Source of the DNA: Lewinellaceae bacterium
GTDB lineage: Bacteria; Bacteroidota; Bacteroidia; Chitinophagales; Saprospiraceae
Direction of reading: 5' to 3'
Length of the DNA: 64,000 nucleotides
NCBI GenBank assembly: GCA_020636095.1
Contig: JACJYN010000004.1
Location: 806,001-870,000 of the forward strand
Position 1 is the first letter of the stretch; every line of letters starts with the position of its first letter. Both the position numbers and the translations under genes were made by a program. Below are positions 36,303 through 44,158 of the stretch, piece after piece. The notes under the pieces were generated by a model. That model had not been told where the DNA came from. It saw only the letters and a program-made list of their open reading frames with translations, and did no database searches.

Positions 36303-37115
36303 ATGCACATTACCGCCCTGTACACCTATCCTGTCAAAGCGCTGGCTGGCATCAGCCTGCCCAAAGCCCGTATTGAAAAGAGAGGCCTGGCCTACGACCG
36401 CCGCTGGATGCTGGTGGACCGAGACGGGCTGTTCATCAGCCAGCGGGAGATTCCGCAGCTGGCCCTGCTGGCGCCGGACCTTACCGTTCACGAACTCATT
36501 ATCCGCCATCGTCTTGAAAGGTTGGAACCACTGGCCGTTCCGCTCCATACGCCAGTTGATGCTAAGGAAATGATGGTCCAGATATGGGACGACCACTGTA
36601 CCGCCGTTCGGGTGAGTCAAGAAGCAGATGAGTGGTTCAGCCAGGTGTTGCAAACGCACTGTCATCTGGTTTACATGCCCGATGATAGCATCCGCCCGCT
36701 CAACCCCAACTATGGCCGCCCCGGCGAGATCACCGCCTTTTCCGACTGCTGCCCTTTGCTCGTCATTGGTGAAACCTCTTTGGCGGACCTCAACCAACGG
36801 CTGGAGGAACCGGTTCTTATGAACCGTTTTCGCCCCAACATCGTCTTTTCCGGCGGGCAGCCCTACGAAGAGGAAAGCTGGGGAAATTTCCGGATCGGAG
36901 AAGCGGCCTTCCGGGGTATCCGCCCCTGCATCCGCTGCCAGGTGATCACCATTGATCAGGAGTCAGGGGAAATCGGCAAAGAGCCCCTCCGCACGCTCAG
37001 CACTTACCGCCGGCAAGGGCATAAGGTGATATTCGGCCTGCACGCCAGCTGGATCGAAAAGGAAGGGAAAAAGCCCCATCTTCAGGTGGGAGATGAGGTG
37101 GCAACCTCCCTCTAA
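36303..37115 (+). CDS. MOSC domain protein with MOSC N-terminal beta-barrel
   Basis: 270 residues from the ATG at 36303 (MHITALYTYPVKALAGISL is the usual family start). The N-terminal barrel (about 1-115; ALYTYPVKAL, RRWMLVDRDGLFISQRE) precedes the MOSC domain (about 120-265; RPNIVFSGGQPYEEESW, CIRCQVITIDQESGEIGKEPL). Related YcbX/mARC proteins carry a molybdenum cofactor and reduce N-hydroxylated compounds. The conserved Cys-x-x-Cys in the CIRCQ segment agrees with this group. No ferredoxin domain is attached. Confidence 0.88.
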   Translation: MHITALYTYPVKALAGISLPKARIEKRGLAYDRRWMLVDRDGLFISQREIPQLALLAPDLTVHELIIRHRLERLEPLAVPLHTPVDAKEMMVQIWDDHCTAVRVSQEADEWFSQVLQTHCHLVYMPDDSIRPLNPNYGRPGEITAFSDCCPLLVIGETSLADLNQRLEEPVLMNRFRPNIVFSGGQPYEEESWGNFRIGEAAFRGIRPCIRCQVITIDQESGEIGKEPLRTLSTYRRQGHKVIFGLHASWIEKEGKKPHLQVGDEVATSL

Positions 37116-37131
37116 ATGCTCCAAATATGCG

Positions 37132-37995
37132 CTAAAAATAAATATCCAGGATGACCATTCCCCCAAAAAGAAGGCTGGCTACCCCATTGGTCGTAAAGAA
37201 AGCAAGGTTGACCTTACTGAGGTCATGGGGTTTAACGAGGGTATGCTGGTACACGAGCAAACCAATAAAGATAGCGGCCGCTACCCAGTGAAGCCATCCG
37301 AAAGCGGGATATTGCTGGTAAAGGATAACGGAAGCCAGCATGATAAACCCGGCACATGCCAGATGGAGAACCGAGGAAAGCCGAAGCGCTTCCCTTCTGC
37401 CCAATGCCACGGGCACAGAATACAGCCTTTGAGAACGGTCGAACTCATCATCCTGCAGGGCATAAATGATATCGAAACCCGATACCCACAGCAGAACCGC
37501 CGCAGAATACAGCAATGGCAACAAGGCAAACTGGCCTTGCACCGCCAGGTAGGCGCCGGTGGGCGCCAAGGAAAGCCCCAGGCCCAGTACGAAGTGACAG
37601 AGAAAGGTGAAACGCTTGGTATAGCTGTAACCCAGAATGACCAAAAGAGCTACAGGAGAAAGAAAAAAGCAAAGCGGATTGATAAACCAGGTGGTGATGA
37701 TAAACAACAGGCTGTTGATAAAAACAAACGCCAAAACCGAGCGGGGACTAATGACTCCCGCCGGGATTTCCCGGCCGGCAGTTCGGGGGTTTTGCACATC
37801 GATATCCCGGTCGAGGTAGCGGTTGAAGGCCATCGCTGCACTGCGGGCAAAAACCATACATAGCAATACCAGCAGGAAGAGGCGGCCGCTCAGCCCCTGG
37901 CCTGATTCGAGCGTAGCTAAAAAAAAGCCCAGCAGCGCAAATGGCAAGGCAAAAACCGTATGGCTGAACTTGATCAGGGATAAATAATCTTTCAT
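37132..37995 (-). CDS. mqnP: UbiA family prenyltransferase (probable menaquinone step)
   Basis: 287 residues with eight or nine transmembrane helices. Both Asp-rich motifs are present: NRYLDRDID (about 60) and DDEFDR (about 185), which hold Mg-diphosphate of the prenyl donor. The family attaches a polyprenyl chain to an aromatic acid. Since mqnD marks the futalosine pathway, MqnP (prenylation of 1,4-dihydroxy-6-naphthoate) is more likely than UbiA of ubiquinone; the symbol is an inference. It is convergent with the MOSC gene, with 16 bp between the stops. Confidence 0.85.
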   Translation of the reverse strand: MKDYLSLIKFSHTVFALPFALLGFFLATLESGQGLSGRLFLLVLLCMVFARSAAMAFNRYLDRDIDVQNPRTAGREIPAGVISPRSVLAFVFINSLLFIITTWFINPLCFFLSPVALLVILGYSYTKRFTFLCHFVLGLGLSLAPTGAYLAVQGQFALLPLLYSAAVLLWVSGFDIIYALQDDEFDRSQRLYSVPVALGRREALRLSSVLHLACAGFIMLASVILYQQYPAFGWLHWVAAAIFIGLLVYQHTLVKPHDLSKVNLAFFTTNGVASLLFGGMVILDIYF

Positions 37996-38031
37996 AGGTA
38001 TTCAATCTTCGTATCGCACATTTGCAAACAT

Positions 38032-38070
38032 AAAAAAAGCCTGCAAGATTTTGTTCAATCCTGCAGGCTT
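38032..38070 (-). terminator. Terminator of the DUF1573 gene
   Basis: On the minus strand GCCTGCAG, a 13-nt loop and CTTGCAGGC are followed by a run of seven T. It lies just past the DUF1573 gene stop. Confidence 0.7.
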
Positions 38071-38096
38071 TGTCGTCAGCGCAAAGCGCTGTTATG

Positions 38097-38630
38097 TTAC
38101 TGCGTTACAGTCGGTGCAGCTTCCCCTTCGGCGCCTTCTACTTCACCCTTCAGGTAGATAAAGGTTTGCGGCGGGTTGGTATTGGCCGTGATGGTCACCT
38201 TCTGGTTGCGCTTGCCTTTTTTGTTCTGAGAGTTGAACTCCACAGTGATCACACCTGAACCACCCGGGGGGATCGGCTCACGCGGCCAGCTCGGAACAGT
38301 ACAACCACAGCTCCCTTTAGCGTTGCTAAGGATCAGCGGCTCTTCACCGGTGTTTTTGAAATTGTAGGTGTGAGAAACTTTCTCACCCTCGTTAACCGTA
38401 CCGAAGTCAAATTCGGTCTCCTCGAAAGCCATTACTGTGGTCGGGCCGGTCGGAACCGCAGCTTCCTGAGCAGCGGGCTGTGCCGTTGCGTTCGGGTCAG
38501 CCGGCTGAACGGTGTTGCCGGTAAGGCTCTGGGCAGCTTCCTCCTGAGCAGAGGTTTGGCTGTTGTTACAGCTTGATAGAAATCCAACTGCCAGAAGGGC
38601 TAAAAACATTACTTTGAATTGCTTCAACAT
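38097..38630 (-). CDS. DUF1573 lipoprotein
   Basis: 177 residues from the ATG at 38630; lipoprotein signal with cysteine 21 in GFLSSCNNS. After an Ala/Gln-rich linker, the DUF1573 domain (about 75-170) has EFDFGTVNEGEKVSHTYNFKN and LILSNAKGSCGCTVPSWP, an immunoglobulin-like fold common in Bacteroidota. The paired Cys in GSCGCT are conserved in the family. Its function is not known. It sits alone, with a TACCTTTG promoter box about 90 bp upstream. Confidence 0.9.
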   Translation of the reverse strand: MLKQFKVMFLALLAVGFLSSCNNSQTSAQEEAAQSLTGNTVQPADPNATAQPAAQEAAVPTGPTTVMAFEETEFDFGTVNEGEKVSHTYNFKNTGEEPLILSNAKGSCGCTVPSWPREPIPPGGSGVITVEFNSQNKKGKRNQKVTITANTNPPQTFIYLKGEVEGAEGEAAPTVTQ

Positions 38631-38719
38631 CTTAATAAAAATTTTGGGTTTGACACTTAATTGTAAAGTCATTTCGCCGGGGCCAGGCTGGAATCTCAGC
38701 TCACTGGCATCGACGGGTA

Positions 38720-38727
38720 CAAAGGTA
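38720..38727 (-). promoter_or_regulatory. TAnnTTTG box of the DUF1573 gene
   Basis: On the minus strand TACCTTTG matches the Bacteroidota -7 consensus about 90 bp before the DUF1573 ATG. The -33 partner is unclear. Confidence 0.4.
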
Positions 38728-38793
38728 AGAAACGAAGCCTTTCATCCCGTTAATCGGTTTTGAAGTTTTGTTAATGAGTTGTTAAAGGCCACC

Positions 38794-38825
38794 TCACCAC
38801 ATCACCACATCACCACATCACCACC
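38794..38825. repeat. 8-bp tandem repeat
   Basis: Four copies of TCACCACA (the last ends TCACCACC) lie in the gap between the DUF1573 and DUF5916 genes. Confidence 0.9.
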
Positions 38826-38838
38826 TCTCTCCCAAGCC

Positions 38839-41529
38839 CTACCTCAGAAACCGATACGTCACTTTCACCAAAAAAATATCCTGCATTTTCTCGGAAAAAA
38901 GGCGGCTACTCAAACTGGGTAGGAGGCGTTCGGCAGGGTCACCCGAAGCGGTATTACTTTGAGACCAAACCAGGAAGATCTCTGACCCGGGAACATACTC
39001 CCAACGCAGCACCAGGTTGGAACGAAACTGAATGAAGCTGAAATCAGGTTGCTCAAAGCTGTAATCCACTATACCATCCAGATTTTCATCCACCTGATAC
39101 GTACCCGCCGTTGCGTCAAAAGATAATTCCTTTTCGGTGAAGAGGTGGAAACGATCATAAAAGTGATCTGCTTTGGCGTTGGTGATGTATTTCAATTCCC
39201 GGTAACTGCCCCTGGAAATGAAAGGTTGCCCATAATACTGGATCGTCAGGTTGGGCGTGATATTGTAATTCAGGCGGATGGTAGTGTAAAAGGTCTGTTG
39301 GTCAACAAAACCGGCGAGGTAGCGGGGCGTCTCCCCAATGGCTTCTTCGGTGATATACTGCAACTTGCGCTGCTCATTGGCAAAGGAAGGAGAAACAGTA
39401 ATGTTGAACGCATTGGCCGGTTGAACTGTCAAATTCAATGAATAATCGCGGTAAGCAACGGTTCGGGGGGCGTTGCGTTCAAAACCCCAGGCGTGGACGA
39501 TATTTAAATAGGCATAAACTTTTTTCCGGCGGTTGGAGCCGATGCCCAGCCAATGCACCAGCCCTTTAGACCGCTTCAGCGTGGGGCCTCCCCGAAGGTC
39601 GTTGTTGGAATAATCGCTCAACTCGTGATCGAACCCTGTATCAAAGCTCCAGAAGTTTTTCAGAAAACAATTCATGCCTACTCCGAGGCGCTGATACAGG
39701 GCGTTGCCTCCGAAATCCCAACGGGCGGCGTGGTTATAGCTGAACGACATATTGCGGAAAATGGAAAAAGGTTCATTGATCCGGTAGGCCATCCAGTAAA
39801 AATGGTTGACCTCATCGGCATTGCGCATAAAACCGATATCGTTGATCTCCAGTCCCGGAGAACGCCAGGCCAGGCCCCCATCAAAAATGAACCGCCCGTT
39901 GAGCTTTCCCAACCGCAAAGTTCCCCCATGCCCATTCAGGGAAGTTGCGGTACTGTCCACCTCCAGGTGATCCGCATCGGGCCGCTGAAAAAGGTGTTCA
40001 AAGGCGGTTTGCGTACTGCGGATCACCTCCTGGCTTCCTTGCACCGAACTCCCCACCGCTTTTACCGCGAAGAGATAGGTGCGGTCCTTCCACCAGTGGG
40101 AAAAGTCCAGGCCTCCGGTGTAGGCCGAACGGTGCAGGCCGGTAAAGTCCGCATCGCTCTGGCCCCGAAGGGTGGTGGCCAGCATCCCGCCGAGTACGGT
40201 TCCCCCTTCCCGGAAATCCTGGGTAATCCGGCCAACAAAGAAATTGGTGAAGGGTTCCACTACTTCAGTGGTTCGGTCATCCCCGTGAGCGATCTCCGCC
40301 ATTTCGCGGGCGGTAACGGCTTCCAGGATGCCCAACCCGAGTCCACTGCGGGTCTTACCGCTAAATTTCGCTGCGCCAAGGATAGAAGTATTATCCGGCA
40401 CACTGGCGTATTCGCCCTCTTCCAGCCCCGGCGAGCCGTGAGGCGCGCCGCCGATACGGCGGGAGTAAAAGAGGTTATCCTGCCCAAAGCTCCCGCCGGC
40501 CCAGGTGTCGCTCACCTGATAATCGAACAGGTTGCGGTTTTCGATAAAAAAAGGCCGCCTCTCCGGAAAAAAAATGCGAAACCCGTCCAGGGTCAGGGCA
40601 GAAGGGTCGGCTTCGACCTGGCCAAAGTCAGGATTGATGGTGAAATCCAGAGTCAGGTCGCCGGTGACACCCAGCTTGCCATCTACCCCTGCGCTGATGG
40701 ATTCCTGGTGGCCGGTTGCGAAGGGATTGCCTTCTTCTTTTTCGAACTGCTTTGCCTGCGCCAGCACATACGGCTGAATCTCGACCTGTTTTTGCGGCCG
40801 TACGCCCTCCAACCCCTTAAGCTCTCCGAAACTGCTCACCCAGTTGGGGTTGTTTTGAGAAATAAATTGCCAGGTCGAACGCGACTCCTCCCGGAAATCA
40901 CGGCGGGTGAGTTGTATACCCCAAACCGGATTGGGGTCATTCGCGTAGCGAATCTGGCTGAGTGGAATGCGAACTTCTGCGACCCATCCAAGGGAATCGA
41001 TAGAAGTTTTGGCGTACCAGATAGGGTTCCAACTGGCATCCCAGTTATTGCCATTATCCGATACAAATTCATCGCCTTTTACGCCGGATACCGAAATGGT
41101 AAAGGAGAAGGCCGAGCGCTTGTCATGATAACTGTCGATGTTGATCTCGACCCAGTCGCCTTCAAAACCATCCCGGCGGGACATTCGCCGGACGATCCGC
41201 TCGGGCTCCGTATCGTAACAACGATAGCCGATATAGAGGTTTTTATCATCGTGCAGGATTTTGAAGGCCGTTTCCTGGGTAGGCGCCTCTCCGTTGTAAG
41301 GCTGAAATTGAATGAAGCCGCCCCCCCACTCTACCTGCGACCAGGCAGCGTCATCGAGCTGGCCGTCAATTTCGGGAGGGTTTTCCCGGATGAATTGGGT
41401 CGTGTAGGTTTTGTTCTCCTTGGATAGACGGGATTGCCCTTCCTCTTCTGATTTGAGGAACTGCTGTGCACTGAGGGGCCCTGCCAACAGGCATAAGCAA
41501 AACATGGGCCACAAATGTTGAACTTTCAT
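38839..41529 (-). CDS. DUF5916 / CBM9-like outer-membrane protein
   Basis: 896 residues with a signal peptide ending PLSAQ (residue 21). The N-terminal domain (about 45-225) is a carbohydrate-binding family 9-like sandwich (PEIDGQLDDAAWSQVE, DDKNLYIGYRCYDTEPERI). The rest is the DUF5916 region, which looks like a large beta-barrel with many alternating aromatic strands and a final KVTYRFLR typical of outer-membrane barrels. Such proteins are frequent in Bacteroidota; the function is unproven. An 18-bp perfect inverted repeat lies 30-85 bp upstream of its start. Confidence 0.85.
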   Translation of the reverse strand: MKVQHLWPMFCLCLLAGPLSAQQFLKSEEEGQSRLSKENKTYTTQFIRENPPEIDGQLDDAAWSQVEWGGGFIQFQPYNGEAPTQETAFKILHDDKNLYIGYRCYDTEPERIVRRMSRRDGFEGDWVEINIDSYHDKRSAFSFTISVSGVKGDEFVSDNGNNWDASWNPIWYAKTSIDSLGWVAEVRIPLSQIRYANDPNPVWGIQLTRRDFREESRSTWQFISQNNPNWVSSFGELKGLEGVRPQKQVEIQPYVLAQAKQFEKEEGNPFATGHQESISAGVDGKLGVTGDLTLDFTINPDFGQVEADPSALTLDGFRIFFPERRPFFIENRNLFDYQVSDTWAGGSFGQDNLFYSRRIGGAPHGSPGLEEGEYASVPDNTSILGAAKFSGKTRSGLGLGILEAVTAREMAEIAHGDDRTTEVVEPFTNFFVGRITQDFREGGTVLGGMLATTLRGQSDADFTGLHRSAYTGGLDFSHWWKDRTYLFAVKAVGSSVQGSQEVIRSTQTAFEHLFQRPDADHLEVDSTATSLNGHGGTLRLGKLNGRFIFDGGLAWRSPGLEINDIGFMRNADEVNHFYWMAYRINEPFSIFRNMSFSYNHAARWDFGGNALYQRLGVGMNCFLKNFWSFDTGFDHELSDYSNNDLRGGPTLKRSKGLVHWLGIGSNRRKKVYAYLNIVHAWGFERNAPRTVAYRDYSLNLTVQPANAFNITVSPSFANEQRKLQYITEEAIGETPRYLAGFVDQQTFYTTIRLNYNITPNLTIQYYGQPFISRGSYRELKYITNAKADHFYDRFHLFTEKELSFDATAGTYQVDENLDGIVDYSFEQPDFSFIQFRSNLVLRWEYVPGSEIFLVWSQSNTASGDPAERLLPSLSSRLFSEKMQDIFLVKVTYRFLR

Positions 41530-41559
41530 AACAGTCGGTGTATTATCGGGTGAATAATT

Positions 41560-41613
41560 AGAGTGTGTTCAAATTTCGTTTTCAGGCCGAAGTATGAAAT
41601 TTGAACACACTCT
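41560..41613. repeat. 18-bp perfect inverted repeat upstream of the DUF5916 gene
   Basis: AGAGTGTGTTCAAATTTC (41560-41577) and GAAATTTGAACACACTCT (41596-41613) are exact reverse complements with an 18-nt spacer. It sits 31 bp upstream of the minus-strand start. It could be an operator, a leader hairpin or a short mobile repeat; sequence alone does not decide. Confidence 0.6.
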
Positions 41614-41668
41614 TACTATGTGGCGCCGCAAAGATCGGAAAAATAATCTCCCTCCGCAATGGGTTTTC

Positions 41669-41790
41669 CGGGCTCCCGTCTAAGGTTAGACATTAAGCTA
41701 CGGAGGTATGTAAGGTACCTTGTACGAGACAATGGCAGCCCTTGGGCATGTACGGTGTACGAGGTTGTCCAACCTCAGGATGGTAGCCGG
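41669..41790. repeat. MITE-like element, family A copy 3
   Basis: The left arm GGGCTCCCGTCTAAGGTTAG (41669 on) mirrors the right arm, whose reverse complement reads GGCTACCATCCTGAGGTTGG (ending near 41788). Both match the ends of the elements at 22723 and 59596. GGGTTT occurs on both flanks (41660-41665 and 41789-41794), possibly a target duplication, though three extra bases separate the left one from the arm. The interior carries the GTACGGTGTACG palindrome instead of the TTCGC segment of copy 1. Confidence 0.55.
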
Positions 41791-41864
41791 GTTTCTTTGG
41801 GGCCCCTTTCCCATCCGAAGCATATTTGGTTGGCAACATTGAGGATTCTCCTCATGGATTGAAC

Positions 41865-41872
41865 TATATTTG
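41865..41872 (+). promoter_or_regulatory. TAnnTTTG box of the ClC gene
   Basis: TATATTTG, 35 bp before the ClC ATG, matches the -7 consensus. Confidence 0.4.
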
Positions 41873-41907
41873 CGGCGACAAATATTAATTCTATCGATAA
41901 AACCAAC

Positions 41908-43704
41908 ATGAGCTGGCTTCGAAAAAATTACCGTTATTACCGCCTGTACAGTTACCGGCTTATTCGTTGGTTTGCCACACACATCTCCGACCGCAATTAT
42001 CAGATCATCGTCAGCATCATTATTGGAGTGGTATCCGGCCTGGTGGCGGTGGGATTGAAATTTTTTGTCTTCCTGGTCAAGGAGTGGATACACGGCTCCG
42101 ACCCCACCCGAGAGCGGTATTTATTTGTTTTTCTGCCGCTGGGCGGCATTCTGTGCACCATCGCCTTTGTCCGGTTCATTCTGCGCCGGCCGGTCAATCC
42201 GGGCCTGAGCGAACTGATCCACGCTATTTCCCAAAAGAAGGTCAACCTGCCTCGTTACGAAACCTACGCCCACGCCGTGAGCAGTTCCCTAACGGTCGGC
42301 TTCGGCGGCTCGGTGGGGCTGGAGGCGCCGATCATCCGGACGGGTTCCGCCATCGGAGCCAACCTGGCGCGTTTCCTGCAGGTGGGCCGCAAGCGCCAGA
42401 CTCTTTTCCTTGCCTGCGGCGCGGCGGCGGGCATGTCAGCCATTTTCAACAGCCCGGTCGCCGGCGTAATTTTTGCCTTTGAAGTGTTGCTGACCGAAAT
42501 GGCGCTGCACTCCTTTATACCCCTGCTGATTTCCGCCGCCACCGGAGCGGTGATTGCCAAAATGCTCTATTACGAGCAGCTGTTATTCCTTCCGACCAAT
42601 GACTGGGCGGTCGACTGCATTCCGTTCTATATGGCTCTGGCCTTGTTGTGCGGGCTGCTTTCCGTAATTATGATCCGCACCAATATGCACATTACCACGT
42701 ATTTTAATAACCTGAAGCGGCCGATCATCAAAATAGGGCTGGGCGGCCTGGCTATCGGGCTGCTCATCTTTCTGATGCCTCCCCTGTTCGGCGAGGGCTA
42801 CGAAACGGTCAACAACCTGCTGGCGGGGCGCTTTGAGGCCCTGGTCGAACACAGCCCTTTTTACTGGTTGTACGACCAGCCGCTCTTCCTCATCGGCTTC
42901 GCCCTGGCCGCCCTGATCGCCAAAATTTTCGCCAGTTCGATCACCCTTGCGATCGGAGGGAACGGCGGGGTGTTTGCGCCTTCCATGTTTCTGGGGGCGA
43001 CCCTGGGCTTCGCCTTTGCCCACAGCATCAACCTCCTGGGATGGATCGAACTGCGGGAAGCCAACTTCATCGCCGTGGCCATGGCGGGGCTGCTCAGCGG
43101 CGTCTTTAAATCTCCTCTCACCGCTATCTTTTTCATCGCCGAGCTTACCGGCGGCTACGGCCTGTTTGTCCCTCTCATGCTGGTTTCCGCCCTCTCCTAT
43201 TTCGTTTCTCTTTACTTCGAGCCGCATTCTATCTTTACCCGGGAGTTATTCCTCAAAGGCCTGTGGGTGCCGCATCACGAGCGCGACCTGAGCATTCTGA
43301 AAGAAATGAACCTCCGCGGGTTGATCGAGACCAATTTCCGGCAGGTACGCCCTGAAATATCCCTGGGTGAATTTGTCAAAACCATCGCTAAGTCCAACCG
43401 CAATGTCTTTCCGGTCGTGGATGAAGCAGGCCTGCTCAAAGGTATTGTGCTGCTCGATGATGTGCGGGAAATCATGTTCGAAACAGGCCAGTACGATAAG
43501 GTCTTTGTGAAAGATGTCATGCACAACCCGCCAGCAGTCATCGATATCCAGGATCCTATGGAAAAAGTAATGCAGCAATTCGATTTCCACAGCGCCTGGA
43601 ACCTGCCGGTGGCGGATCAGGGGAAATACCTGGGCTTTGTTTCGAAATCTTCGGTATTCAACCGGTACCGGGAGTTGCTGATCGTTCGGAGCCGGGAGAT
43701 GTAG
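41908..43704 (+). CDS. clcA: ClC chloride channel/transporter with C-terminal CBS pair
   Basis: 598 residues. The membrane part (about 30-440) has the ClC ion-path motifs GSVGLEAP (137-141; gating Glu139), AIFNSPVAGVIFAFE (about 178-192) and GGNGGVFAPSMFLGA. The C-terminus holds two CBS domains (about 470-590). At the internal proton-path position (E203 of E. coli ClC-ec1) this protein has Val193 after Glu192, as in ClC channels, which suggests passive chloride flow rather than Cl-/H+ exchange. That is an inference from alignment by eye. The gene is preceded by a MITE-like element and a promoter box. Confidence 0.9.
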   Translation: MSWLRKNYRYYRLYSYRLIRWFATHISDRNYQIIVSIIIGVVSGLVAVGLKFFVFLVKEWIHGSDPTRERYLFVFLPLGGILCTIAFVRFILRRPVNPGLSELIHAISQKKVNLPRYETYAHAVSSSLTVGFGGSVGLEAPIIRTGSAIGANLARFLQVGRKRQTLFLACGAAAGMSAIFNSPVAGVIFAFEVLLTEMALHSFIPLLISAATGAVIAKMLYYEQLLFLPTNDWAVDCIPFYMALALLCGLLSVIMIRTNMHITTYFNNLKRPIIKIGLGGLAIGLLIFLMPPLFGEGYETVNNLLAGRFEALVEHSPFYWLYDQPLFLIGFALAALIAKIFASSITLAIGGNGGVFAPSMFLGATLGFAFAHSINLLGWIELREANFIAVAMAGLLSGVFKSPLTAIFFIAELTGGYGLFVPLMLVSALSYFVSLYFEPHSIFTRELFLKGLWVPHHERDLSILKEMNLRGLIETNFRQVRPEISLGEFVKTIAKSNRNVFPVVDEAGLLKGIVLLDDVREIMFETGQYDKVFVKDVMHNPPAVIDIQDPMEKVMQQFDFHSAWNLPVADQGKYLGFVSKSSVFNRYRELLIVRSREM

Positions 43705-44158
43705 CGTTTAAAAAAAATCCACTTTTCCCGTAACACTTCCTTTTTCCTCTGCATTAACCAGCAAACACCCTCTGATCAACTAACTGGACTTTGGACGGTC
43801 CAACGGTGAAGGCGGACACGAGCGAAGCGACTGACGGAGTAAATCGGAAAAATAAGTTCGACTTCGCACTCCGTTTCAGTCAAGGTACCGGAGAGTTCCC
43901 CGTTTTGTAGAGATTTTGTCGCTGGACAACCTGCCTGCCAGCGAGCTGGCGAGCAGGCAGGGGCGCGAAGAGCGCGCATAGCCCAGCTACGCAAGTGATG
44001 AGCAACGCAGTACAGCGGCAAAACCTGCTGCTCGCCGCAAGGCAGGCAGGAATCGGCATCAAATGGGGAAGTTATTCTTCGCCGGGCCCTAAACCCTGAA
44101 AGATAGCAACTCACCGAACGGATTCCATACATCTTTTCAACATAAACCTAAAAAAACT
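43705..44158. other. 454-bp gap filled by a composite palindromic repeat
   Basis: No gene is seen. About 300 bp are repeats: a hairpin unit (GACTGACGGAGT near 43830 against ACTCCGTTTCAGTC near 43868) followed by family C copy 1 (43885-44092), which is itself interrupted by two REP-like hairpins. The last 60 bp lead into the tail-fibre-like gene. Confidence 0.6.
43885..44092. repeat. Palindromic element, family C copy 1, with nested hairpins
   Basis: It shares the core GCGCATAGCCCAGCTACGCA and the end GGGGAAGTTATTCTTCGCCG with the copy at 49749-49911. Compared with that copy it carries two extra pieces: 32 bp at 43930-43961 (CCTGCCTGC...GCAGGCAGG) and 27 bp at 44024-44050 (CCTGCTGCTC...GGCAGGCAGG). 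Each is able to fold by itself, as if small REP hairpins had inserted into it. Confidence 0.7.

Noticed and set aside
38794..38825. Regular TCACCACA spacing considered as a CRISPR-like or iteron array
   Set aside because: It is a plain 8-bp tandem repeat without spacers, initiator gene or origin features.
39553..41427. A 624-codon open frame antisense to the DUF5916 gene
   Set aside because: It is an antisense shadow of a GC-rich gene. The product has no signal, domain or natural composition, while the opposite strand encodes a clear outer-membrane protein.
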